DNA of 64,000 nt, from the NCBI GenBank assembly GCA_035041965.1, contig JAPYMA010000640.1, positions 52,949 through 116,948 of the forward strand, read 5' to 3'. This document shows positions 12,305 to 21,913 of this stretch, one piece after another. The notes beneath the pieces are model-generated. The model saw nothing but the letters and a program-made list of their open reading frames with translations, searched no databases and had not been told where the DNA came from. The stretch comes from Anisakis pegreffii. Taxonomy: Eukaryota > Nematoda > Chromadorea > Rhabditida > Anisakidae. Within the stretch, counting starts at the first letter, position 1. Every line of letters starts with the position of its first letter. The position numbers and the translations under genes are program-made.

Positions 12305-13030
12305 AAGGTACAAAATCGTTCAACGCAATGCGTGTGCCATTCTTTTTTGGAATATTGAAGTAGTGCCTTTGGAATTTTTGAAATTTCTTCGTTTCGTTCC
12401 TCCAACGGCGTCATCGATAGTGTGATTAATGTCGAGCAAATTAACCGTAATATAGTAACACTTACTTAAACGTTGCACTCCTATCACAAAGTGCACTTAT
12501 TTGAAATTCTCACAAAACAAGTTCGATGAAAACGCCACACTGATTAGAGATTAGATGGCTTAGTGCTGCTGCTGCTTGCATACTCCTTATGTTCATAAAA
12601 CAACGGATAATTTAAATTTTCTGGGATTGTTCAATCATCGGCATACAAACAATCAATGTAAATCCATAAATATGAACGAGAACTTTCCGAAGACCAAATT
12701 TACGATGAATCTTTGCGGGTACTTTCGAATCTAATGCTGATTAATCGAAATTTTACATCCTCTTCCGAACTGACATTCTTTGTCGTTGATAAATCGTAAT
12801 CGTTTCATTTGCAATAACTAGAAGTTGACTTGGTATGAGAAGAGCAACAACAATAAATACCGACAATGAATAATAAATGAATTGTTAATTTCAGATTTTT
12901 GTATATTACCTGGTTTTGTCGAAGAGCAAGAAAATTGCATAAACTCATATTCGTAGAGCGATAAGAGCAAATTTGCCGTTGACTTGAAGTGCAATTAGGT
13001 TTTTAATGTTATTGTTTATTAGAATTAGTG

Positions 13031-13066
13031 TTTTGAGAGGTTGGGACCAATTGATTCCTCTCAAAA
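13031..13066 (+). promoter_or_regulatory. Perfect hairpin in the 5' leader abutting the kinase start codon
   Basis: TTTTGAGAGG at 13031-13040 is perfectly complementary to CCTCTCAAAA at 13057-13066, with a 16-nt loop. The last stem base is the A of the proposed ATG. If transcribed, it would form a stem across the initiation site. A translational role is inference. Confidence 0.45.
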
Positions 13067-15959
13067 TGTCTGATTGCGAGGCAACTTGCGATTCTGCAAA
13101 TCCAATCGTCGAGTTCCCAATTGGCAAGGTGACTGAGAAAGTTATGAAAATGAACCGAATTGCAGAACGAGTCTTGCTTTCGGGAGAATCGCGATGCCCA
13201 CTAACCGACTACCTACTTAAATGATTTATTTCAGTTAGAGGTACTTGCTTTAATCGATTGAATTTAACATGCTTATAGGTGGTTGGAAATCGATGGAGAA
13301 TTACGAAACGAATAGGAAATGGAGCGTATGGAGCTGTTTATGAAGCTCAAAGTTTACAGGATGAACGCTTATTTGCAGCGCTTAAGGTAAACGATTCAGA
13401 ACTGAGTACTCGGGGCATCGTCAAGCATTCATTCGAATATCTTTGCTCAAATGAGGCAGCAGTTAGCATTTTCAGCGTTGTTTATCGGAGTGATTATTGT
13501 TAAACGTGCAAGAACTTATCGTAGCATTATGCTTGTCATGCTCTCTTTAAAGATCCCAGGATTCAAAGCATACGTAGACTGCATGCTAAACTCCAAGCAA
13601 ATGCCCTTCTCGGGCACAGTACTTGAACTGACCAGAAGCTCACGGGAAGACCTATCTAGGGGAAAATTGCAGAGATGGACAATAGCGCGCTATTCAGCGG
13701 ATCAGCGATAGCGCAGCTATTGTTTTTCAGTAGCGTCCCATCATTGGATAATTGTATACTGAAGCTACCATTCCATGTGGAACATGACGAATGTATTGAG
13801 TAGATTGTCCCAATGAGGCTTGAATTCCTCATCAAGAAATGAACTTCGATAGTGCCTCTGCAAAGACTCCGTCAATTCTCAGAAACAGCTGCAATGAATT
13901 GAATAAATGCAGTGATGCATCTAAACAAATAGATCAGCAAATATTTTAAGGTGGAATCAAATGAAGCTGAAGAGAGCATATTGAAAGTAGAAGTTGAAGT
14001 GCTGAAGCAACTGGCAAATCGACCCAATACAGTTCGTCTTCTTCATTCGGGAAAACGAGATATGTATAGGTGAATTTCGAATCAATTGCTTTCAATTCAG
14101 TCGCACATATTTTCGGTTTACTAATCACATTGAGCTTTGTTAATTTTTAAGCAGTATGATAGATTTATTTAGTTCTCAGTGCTCTCCTTGATGTGATATC
14201 TTAGGCATATAATTCCTTCGTAACCAGACAATGAATTCAAGAAGATCATCGCATGCCGATAAACGCATATTAAGCATCCGTTTCAGAATAGATTTATTCA
14301 TTTATTTATTTTCTTAATGAAATATCGTTTGATATTGCTGTTGCAGTTACCTTGTGATGACCCTATGTGGTCCAGATTTAACACAATTAAAGCACAATTA
14401 TAAACTTTTGGTGTTCAGTGCGAGCACTACCCTTCGAATTGGAATTCATTCCCTTTATGCCATTAAGCAGGTGAGTGTTTATCAGTCTAGCTTATTTCAC
14501 TTGAAAGGAACCGCAGAGCCGTTGCCAAATACTTAATGATGATAGAGAAACCATTCTGTGAAGAGTTTCAGTCTCTTTTGTTTACTAGTTGATACAAGCA
14601 TCACTTTCAATGATGCGATCATTGTGATATTGAAGTCTTTTTTGAAACATTAAGAAGAAGGTAGTTTGTGTTGATAGCAATAATGAAACGGTTGTTATGT
14701 TTCAAACCACAAACAGATCCACGAGGTTGGTTATGTACATCGTGATATTAAACCGAGCAATATGGCGATTGGAGCCACATCGAGCGATTCTAGACTCATT
14801 TTTCTGATTGATTATGGTATGGTGAGAAAATATGCCGATCGTCGTAAAGGAATTTGGCAGATCAGAGCACCTCGAAGAAAGGTTTTCGTTTCATTCTTTG
14901 ATCGAAACGGATGGAATAAATGAATGTTCGCCGCAGTGAGTATCTTAGATGCTATCACAACAGACCAGTCCATATGCATGTGCTAATAATGACAACTTAC
15001 TGCAGGCATTGCTGAGAGGAACCTTACGATATTGCTCGATGAATACACACAAGCGTATTGAGCAAGTGATTATTTGTCGTCATTGACTTGTGACTTATTT
15101 TAAGCGAAACATATTGCTCATACTATTCCAAATTATCAACTGATCAAGAGATAATGTGAATATCAGATTGTACTATTCGCAGATTCATCCGAATTTCTGG
15201 AAATAACCTTCTTCCTTCAGATCCTAAGCAAAGCCATACTGCTTGTCTCCAATCCAATAAAACTGCCTTAATTCAGGGTCGTGTCGATGACTTATGGTCA
15301 TTGATGTATATGTTAATTGATCTACAAACAAACAATCTGCCATGGGCACGTACACGACGGGAAGATCGAATTCTGTATCTGAAAGAAAAGACTAGCGATA
15401 GGCAGCTGACGGCTGAATGCAAACTTGATTGTTACGAAAAGGTGTTAACTCATTTGAGAGCACTGAAATATGCGAATAGGCCGAATTATATTTATATTTA
15501 TGAAACGGTACGGCTATTCGTTGTTATGAATCAGTTGAAAATGAAATTTTGTGTGAGAATAGCATTAGGAGCGTTGGATTCACTCTCGAATTTGCACACC
15601 AAGAATCACGGTTCATCACTTGAAATATAACAAACTTACATTTAATTGATTATAACAGATGATTTAGCGGCAAAAATGAAATACGCTAATTTTGAAAGGT
15701 GGAGGGAAGGAGATGGTTTGATCTTTGGGCGATCAACTTACAGATAATGGATACGTTAACAAGAAAACACTTTCAAATGGGAGATGCGTACGACTGGGAG
15801 ATCGCAGCTAAAAAATCGCAAGAAGGAACATCGTCACCGAGTCCTCAAGCAACTGCTCCCGAGAGAAGTGGACGAACAGCACGACGTGATTGCTTTTTTG
15901 CTTATTTCGTCAATATCCTCTCAGAATGTCTCTTCCCAACAACCTTTTATAATTCATGA
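13066..15959 (+). CDS. Protein kinase, CK1 / tau-tubulin kinase-like family
   Basis: Predicted Ser/Thr kinase of the casein kinase 1 group, closest in feel to the expanded nematode TTBK-like set. Phase-consistent exons are 13066-13128, 13279-13386, 13951-14069, 14347-14470, 14717-14881, 15006-15065, 15277-15507 and 15744-15959, about 361 residues. Motifs in order are the glycine loop IGNGAYGAVYEA, the ATP lysine in AALK, a C-helix Glu in LKVEVEVLKQL, hinge LVMTLCGPDL, catalytic loop HRDIKPSNM, a DYG in place of DFG (LIDYGMVRKYADR), the APE-region equivalent LLRGTLRYCSMNTHKR, and RVDDLWSLMYMLID. YDWE near the end marks the domain boundary. The Ser/Pro-rich tail is short. Its last exon is the least certain part, and a further exon near 16220-16440 is possible. 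Intron 2 holds a hAT fragment. Confidence 0.92.
13678..13746. mobile_element. Solo terminal fragment of the hAT family, in kinase intron 2
   Basis: Read on the minus strand from 13746, this begins CAATGATGGGACGCTACTGA and continues closely like the left end of the element at 6772, including GAAAAACAATAG and CTATCGCTGA. Only one terminus is present, so the other end is deleted or unrecognisable. It lies within an intron and does not interrupt coding sequence. Confidence 0.65.
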
Positions 15960-16067
15960 CGGAACTGAGGTATTTTTGAACTAATCATACTTCATCACTG
16001 AAATGATTTTACCACTGAAATCGCTAACGCAAGTAATCAAAAAACTGAGAAGCTTTCCATCTGTTGT

Positions 16068-16128
16068 GAGCAGTTGGATTAAAACATTGAGCAGTTGGAT
16101 TAAAACATTGAGCAGTTGGATTAAGACG
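16068..16128 (+). repeat. 21-bp tandem repeat, about 2.9 copies
   Basis: The units at 16068-16088 and 16089-16109 are identical (GAGCAGTTGGATTAAAACAT plus T); a third copy at 16110-16128 has one change (AAGACG). It lies just downstream of the kinase stop codon. Confidence 0.85.
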
Positions 16129-16215
16129 TCTTTATTCAGCTACTCTAACGGTCGCTGAAGTGAAATAATCTGAACGTTTCACGCACAATATCATCCATCT
16201 GTTTTTCGAACTGCA

Positions 16216-16440
16216 GTAAACGTGGTCGAGCAGTGTTCGTCATCACCCGACAAGTTCCATGTGAATCAGAAAGACTTTCCAACGGCCTGTTGGTCGGCAT
16301 TCATGCAGCACCACACAGATGTACCGGACATATCAAAAACAAGATATTACATTTCAACAGGACGATCGACGCGTGTTGACCGATCCGAGAAAACGCTTCC
16401 AGTCACAAAAACAACATCACTCATCGATATACTACCTTAA
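16216..16440 (+). other. Possible extra 3' exon after the kinase
   Basis: An acceptor-like CTGCAG is followed by an open frame of about 74 codons (containing HVNQKDFPTACWSAF and KTRYYISTGRST) ending at 16440. It looks protein-like. However, the acceptor needs a phase-1 donor, and the best donor nearby (15969) is preceded by in-frame stops in the kinase frame. It may be an alternative kinase terminus, a separate exon or chance. Confidence 0.25.
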
Positions 16441-17301
16441 TATCCAAATATGTAATATTCACATTGCATCAAACTATCATTGTTCACTTCAATTCATTTC
16501 AACAACAATTCTGATGGCTATTTCTAAGTTACCGTGTCCACCTCCTTGTGAAATCGTTCCACTGCTAGCATTCTTGAATTCTGCATCGTTTCTGCGTCAT
16601 TTGAATAAAATTGTAGCTGTGCCATAATGAAAACTGAATGCATTTTCCATAAAGCTCATTTGTATATTTTGACTCATAGTCAGAATTAACAGTTCACTAA
16701 AATTTTACAGACCGTTCGTTCAGCAAAACTTTATTTTGATTACTCAGCATCGTTTAGGGCGGTCGACTGTACTGTTTCCAAAATGTTAGTACTTATGGAA
16801 TCAGTCCAAAATAGTCTCGCGTTGCTATTTCAATAAAATCATGCCATGATGACTGCTCCGTATTAAGAAATTTCACCAACATGTTGAACAATGATTCACG
16901 AAATTAGAACCGTTCGAGAATATTGCGTGCTTCTTCTGTGGGCTCATTTATGGGACGAAGAAATTTTGATAAGCAAAAATTAGTTATGCATTTTTCTATT
17001 TGTAAAGTCCGAATTGTATCTTCGACTACATGAGATTTCCTCATTCGAAAGACTATTTCAATTTTTTACGTTGATCTGTACGGTCAACTCAACGTTGGTT
17101 TACTTAACTGAAGAGAGATGTGAGGAACCTTGCAATGCTATTACTATACGTCATGTTCTTAATGATGGGAACCATCTTTTGTGAAGTGGATTGATCCGAT
17201 TACTGTTTGATTTGGGTTGATGCTTGTCTGAGACTGGAATGAGTTAATCAACTCAAGCATAACTCTTTATATAATAAAATTACACGTTTCTCACAATAAA
17301 A
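16441..17301. other. Intergenic DNA, no feature recognised
   Basis: AT-rich sequence between the kinase region and the MITE at 17310. No gene or RNA is apparent. Confidence 0.5.
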
Positions 17302-17309
17302 GTGAATGG

Positions 17310-17393
17310 GTGTGAGAAGTGCGCAATAGTGCGCTATTCTGCTACTTCTCTAGTTAGCAAAGTAGCGGATAGCGCGCGATTGCCCGCTTCTTC
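17310..17393. mobile_element. Palindromic hAT-family MITE (84 bp)
   Basis: The element is nearly a perfect palindrome: GCGCAATAGTGCGCTATTCT on the left mirrors GGGCAATCGCGCGCTATCCG read inward from the right, followed by GCTACTT on both arms. These motifs match the subterminal sequence of the 6772-9032 hAT element. It is flanked by GTGAATGG (17302-17309) and GTGAATGC (17394-17401), an 8-bp target duplication with one mismatch. Confidence 0.75.
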
Positions 17394-17716
17394 GTGAATG
17401 CATTATGAATTATGAACGAGGAGAGTGGAAATTGAAGGGCCGATACGATACAAACAAAAGAAGGTACGGTAGCGATATCGTTTGAGAACATGCGCAGTTC
17501 GCGTTCAACGAGACGCGGTAAAACACGAAATATACCGTCACCTGCCGCACTTGCAATACACGTTCGTTACTTTGACTTTGCCATTCACTGGCTGTCACAG
17601 CCACACGGCACGCTTAGTTTACCTTAAAAATTATATATACGACTGAATGGCGTACAGTGTGCAACATACCAATTATTTCTCAGCAATCAGCGGTCATCAA
17701 TTATGTTCATATTTAG

Positions 17717-19487
17717 TTAAAAGCAATTGGTAAAAAAATTGGTGATGGAGTGGCGGAAGTATATTCGAATATTTCAAAGGAATCCTCGACGTTCTTTGCG
17801 TTCTTTGATAAGCAAAATGCTTCAAAAAACAAATATCCCGATCGTAAGTTGACGAAATCATTCACGTTTCAACTGCTTGCACTGAACAGTATCGTTTTCA
17901 CCTCATCAATTCAGCTTCTCTCCTAATTTGAAGGAGTGATTTCCTTTGCACACACTCATTCAGACGTTTCGTTTCGCACATCTTTCATCTGATGTTGATG
18001 TAACGCTCGAAAAAAATCCGCTCTCAATTGTGTTTCAATATTCATGAGTTCATTCAATAAGTCATTATATTTGAATTCTCCTTCAATGGTGAGGATCAAT
18101 AAAGCACATCATTTGAATCACTGAAGCACTGTACTGTCGATTGCTTTGATTATGGAAAAGGTGTATTTGACAGGTATATTTCTGGCTGATAGAACGAGAG
18201 TGGTGCTGAATGATGACCCGAATTACTATCATGCCTCTTGGGTTGATGGATGCACGCAGGTCAATAAAACGATAGTTGATCAATTGTTCAAAATTAATCC
18301 TTAGTAATGCATTCACAAAATTAATTCAGATACGAAATATAAAATGGGAATGAACGATTCCCATCAAAAGCTGCACTTCCGCTAGTAACTTTCAATTCAC
18401 AGTTCACATCATCAAGAGTGATTTTGAAATCTAATGTCAAAAGAGGGCTCGCTTGAAATGCTGTTAGTTTAAGGAGAGACAATATATTCTAGCACAAGCA
18501 CCATTTGATTCATCGACAACATCGGATTTCTATCGAATGGTTTTACAAACAAAACCAGAAGTTATTGTTACACTCATGAAAATCGAAAGCGTCGCTGACG
18601 GAAAGTGAGTTTCAACTGAAATTACTCTGATCCTTGTCATTGCATATTGCTGGTGCAAAATACAACTGGACTCATTATTCGGAGCAACTGAACGATGAAC
18701 CGAATTCAGATTGTTACCATCGGAAGGCAAATCAAAAGTCTATGGCTCAATAACGGTGAAAAATGACGGAACGAAAAAAATGGACGATTCTGATGCATAC
18801 AATTTAACAGTATCGGCAGGGAATTCAGAACATAAAGTAACAATATTTGCACTCAGCTCATGGACAGATGACCTCAAAATAGCACACGGTTTTGCCGATT
18901 TCCATCATGCCGTACGTGTTATTTCCTGGTACATTTCATTTTTTTGAGTAGAGTGCATTGCGAATATCAGTGAGTTGATGAAGTTGGATAGGGGAAGGAC
19001 AATTGTGCATTAGTGCAAACTGAATTCAGGTACGTAAAGAAATGAAAGAAAAACCTCGTGAAGGATGGCAGATGATCGTCTGTCCGACAGGAGTACATCG
19101 AGCGAGTGTTTGGGCGGTATATGACACTGAATTTGAACGACTTAAAACAAAATCAAGAATACGCTTCTCGGATACCGTAAGAGTTTTTACTGTTTTCCTT
19201 GATGGAATGGAGCAGAAAATTTCTAGGACTATCAGCGCCAATACAAATATTAATAGTAAGTCAGTTAACTGCATGCGATCATTGGTAGCGCTTTGAACTG
19301 AATGAATGTAATGAAGTTGTCATATTGTTCTCGAGTAACTTTCGTGCATAATCTCAGACGTGATAATTACTCTTTGCAGGTGAGGAATACACGTTATGAA
19401 CGATGGAATGCATTCGATCATTTTGAATTGTTTCTTGGTACAATACATCTACTTTGTGCATATGCTAAGACTGTTGCAAAAGATTGA
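17717..19487 (+). CDS. Protein tyrosine phosphatase domain protein with atypical active-site loop (5' end not found)
   Basis: Compact nematode-type PTP. Phase-consistent exons are 17717-17843, 18174-18259, 18474-18604, 18710-18911, 19030-19176 and 19380-19487, at least 266 residues, essentially one PTP domain. Motifs in order: pTyr-loop KNKYPDR, then FLADRTRVVL, YYHASWVDG, ERQYILAQAPF with DFYRMVLQ, then YGSITVKN, a WPD-equivalent WTDDLK, and the signature loop VCPTGVHRAS, which keeps Cys-x5-Arg but lacks the preceding His and the usual SAG. The C-terminal RNTRYERWNAFDHFELF stands where the R-x-x-R...Q-loop normally lies and lacks the conserved Gln pair. It may be a weak enzyme or a pseudophosphatase. 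An in-frame stop lies just upstream of 17717, so at least one upstream coding exon with the start codon remains unlocated. The final exon ends in TGA at 19485-19487. Confidence 0.88.
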
Positions 19488-20096
19488 TGATTACGTTGCG
19501 TTATCAGTCAATAAATATTCTCTCTTTCCAACCAACTTATTATCAGAATATCGTCAATATTCCACTCAACCGTCACAAATATATGCAGCATTTTGAAATG
19601 TACGATTTCAATGTAATGGCGCAATCTCTAGCTGCGGGTTCACGTTTTGAGAAGAACACGAAAGAGGTTCTCTCCTCGAAAGTGTGCACCTTCGAGGAAC
19701 GCATACATTAACAGGGTACCTACCATCCAGTTTAGTTGCGAGACCGATAACAAAGAGTTGAAATGTCAAATGTGCAGTTTTGTATAAAATCTCATTTCCA
19801 TTGAATTTTATTTAAAACTGCAGATTTGACATGCACAATGTGGAAATTTACCGTGAAGTTTGAACATTGTCATCATTATTGAATACGCTTCACTACTGAA
19901 TTGTCTTCAATAATAGATTTTATAAAAGTCCCCGTGGGCAATCAGGAAGCTTGGAAGGAGCTCTAGCTTGTGGTGGTGGTGGTGGATGGTGCGATGAGTT
20001 CAGATACAAAAGAAGAAGAGATTTATTCAACACGGCGTACACATTTAAATATTAGTAAATCATGCACATCTTACCTTTTTCATTCTTATCATTCGA
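19488..20096. other. Intergenic region after the phosphatase gene
   Basis: No gene is recognised. It contains an imperfect hairpin near 19676-19699 (CCTCGAA ... TTCGAGG) and a short TGG-rich run near 19972-19986. Confidence 0.45.
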
Positions 20097-20812
20097 CAAC
20101 ACGATTATGATGGACACCCTTCGATCAAGATAGGAGACTGAGACTTTATCGCTGGCATCATGCACAAAGCAAAATGTCCGCATTATACAAATGATGAAAC
20201 ATCAATGGACTGGCGAATAAGATTGCGCTCAAACGCTGTGGAATGAGATTTCCAGAAAAAACTTCGATTGATCAATGATGTTCTTCTTCCTGTAAAAAAT
20301 ATCCGAACTTCACAATTCATTGACGGCTTAATGAATCGAAAGACTTCAGCCGATGTCCGACGGTACCTCACGTTTTGGGCGCGTTCGCCAATTTAGTACT
20401 TCGCCATTTCATGAACAGTGCAATTATGGGAACACTTCAAAACAGAATAAATGACTTGGTCACGACAGAAGATACGAAAAAGCGGGGCGGCCAATTGTCG
20501 ACCCATTCGAAATGGCGTACTGCCGCAAGGCCGATCGTTGATCGATTTGACTGACATTCGCGTCAGCCTTCGCTTGTTACGTACTGGTGGTAGCATTCGA
20601 TGCTGATCCGTTACGGATTAGGTGGTCTGCGAAAGTTGTGATTGGCTGTGACGATTGATACGTTTTCAGTGAGGGTGGGTGTTTCGATTTTGAAATAATG
20701 ATGTGCTAGTGTCTCTGCAGTGGTTTTGCGAGCTCGAACTTCACATCTGAGAAGATAACTGCATTATAATGGACACCGTTCGATCAAGATAGGAAACTGA
20801 GACTTTTATCCC
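20097..20812 (+). repeat. Region flanked by about 45-bp direct repeats
   Basis: The sequence around TTCGATCAAGATAGGAGACT at about 20118 recurs as TTCGATCAAGATAGGAAACT at about 20782; both are preceded by ATGGACACC and followed by GAGACTTT. The two copies are in the same orientation about 660 bp apart. They could be short terminal repeats or a duplication. The right copy leads into several TTTTATCCCGACTCATT-like repeats (20811-20900). Confidence 0.6.
20209..20554 (+). pseudogene. Decayed coding fragment, unidentified
   Basis: Two overlapping plus-strand frames look protein-like and appear to continue one another after a frame break. The first (about 20250-20396) includes KKLRLINDVLLPVKNIRTSQ and FIDGLMNRKTSADVRRYL. 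The second (about 20320-20554) includes FANLVLRHFMNSAIMGTLQN and RINDLVTTEDTKKRGGQLST, ending in TGA. Stops and frame changes argue for a pseudogene or retro-copy. I do not recognise the family. The minus-strand ORFs here are probably shadows. Confidence 0.3.
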
Positions 20813-20900
20813 GACTCATTTATTTTTATCCCGACTATATGATGTTTTATCTCGATTCATTTCTCAATTCATTTCTCAACTTTTATCCCGACTCATTACT

Positions 20901-21638
20901 CTATCGATGGTACGGTTTGAGCAGCATTTGGCGAGTTTATTTTGAATAACAGTCAACCTGCCAACAATGAGTCTTAGAACGCTTCTTTAGCTGTGAGAGA
21001 CTTACAAGAAAATATCTTAAACATTTGTAAGCTGGTTGCTTTTTCATTTTCCCTTTCCGTTATCATGAAAATATCTCCATTTTCAAATCCAGTATGGCTA
21101 ATTGATTACTGTCGCTAAGCTATTTTCTCAATGCCATTGTTCGGTTTGCTGAGTTCACGTTTGTTACATTTTTTAGCACTTTTGCTGATAACGGGCGCCA
21201 CTGCGCGCATGTGCTTAGATTACCATTTGCCCCATGTGTATCAATGCAATTCGAAGTCAAATCAGGAGTATGCTTAAGCTTAGACTTATGCTTAGCCCAG
21301 TGATGAGGCTAACGCATCTTCCTCGACTAATGTATGAAGCGTATGAGCACACAAGCATCTGTGATGGTGCGTCGGCGCCCGTCATCAGCAAAAGTCCCAT
21401 CTTTTTTTCAACACTTGAATGCGTATGGTACTTCTCTGTTGTGAGGTCGTTGAATGTGTATTCTCTTTTTTATTGTACCTTACGTTGACCAGGTTTGCGT
21501 GATGCTTTTATATTGAATACGAGAATCACGTTTTTAAATAAGTTCATATGTAGGGGGTGATTGCTGCTAACTGATATCAGAGCAGTGAGAAGTGTACCGT
21601 GGTGTAACGTTTGAGACGTATCGAGTGTCGTTTTCAAC
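20901..21638. other. Intergenic region upstream of mitochondrial EF-Tu
   Basis: No gene is recognised. It contains clustered short repeats of the type GCTTAAGCTTAG/ATGCTTAGCCC near 21270-21300. Confidence 0.4.
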
Positions 21639-21690
21639 ATGTTCATATTTGCCGTTTGTAATCGATCGTTAAAAGCTAGTTCAAGTTGGT
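21639..21690 (+). other. Candidate first exon encoding the EF-Tu mitochondrial presequence
   Basis: An ATG at 21639 opens a frame reading MFIFAVCNRSLKASSSWFR: basic, Ser-rich and without acidic residues, as expected of a mitochondrial targeting peptide. Donor-like GTs at 21679 and about 21685 would join to the EF-Tu exon at 21914 in the required phase 1, but both donors are weak. No transcript evidence is available. Confidence 0.35.
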
Positions 21691-21913
21691 TTCGTCTTCA
21701 TTACGTTTCACCTTCTTAAAACGTCATAAAAAAAGAAAAGGTGCGATTGACAACGTTTGATCATCAAAATTTGATTGGATTATGCTGTTTTGGAAATTGA
21801 AAACATGTTTTATGATGTTTCATCCCGATTTATTTACAGCTAAATAAGTGCAGGATTGAATTTTCTTTTCTGTTTTCATCAAATGTTCTCAGTATCGAGG
21901 CAATAATTTCTAG

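Noticed and set aside
17405..17463. An ATG exon (MNYERGEWKLKGRYD) with a good donor upstream of the phosphatase
   Set aside because: It ends in phase 2 while the first recognised phosphatase exon needs phase 0, so it cannot be joined as the start exon.
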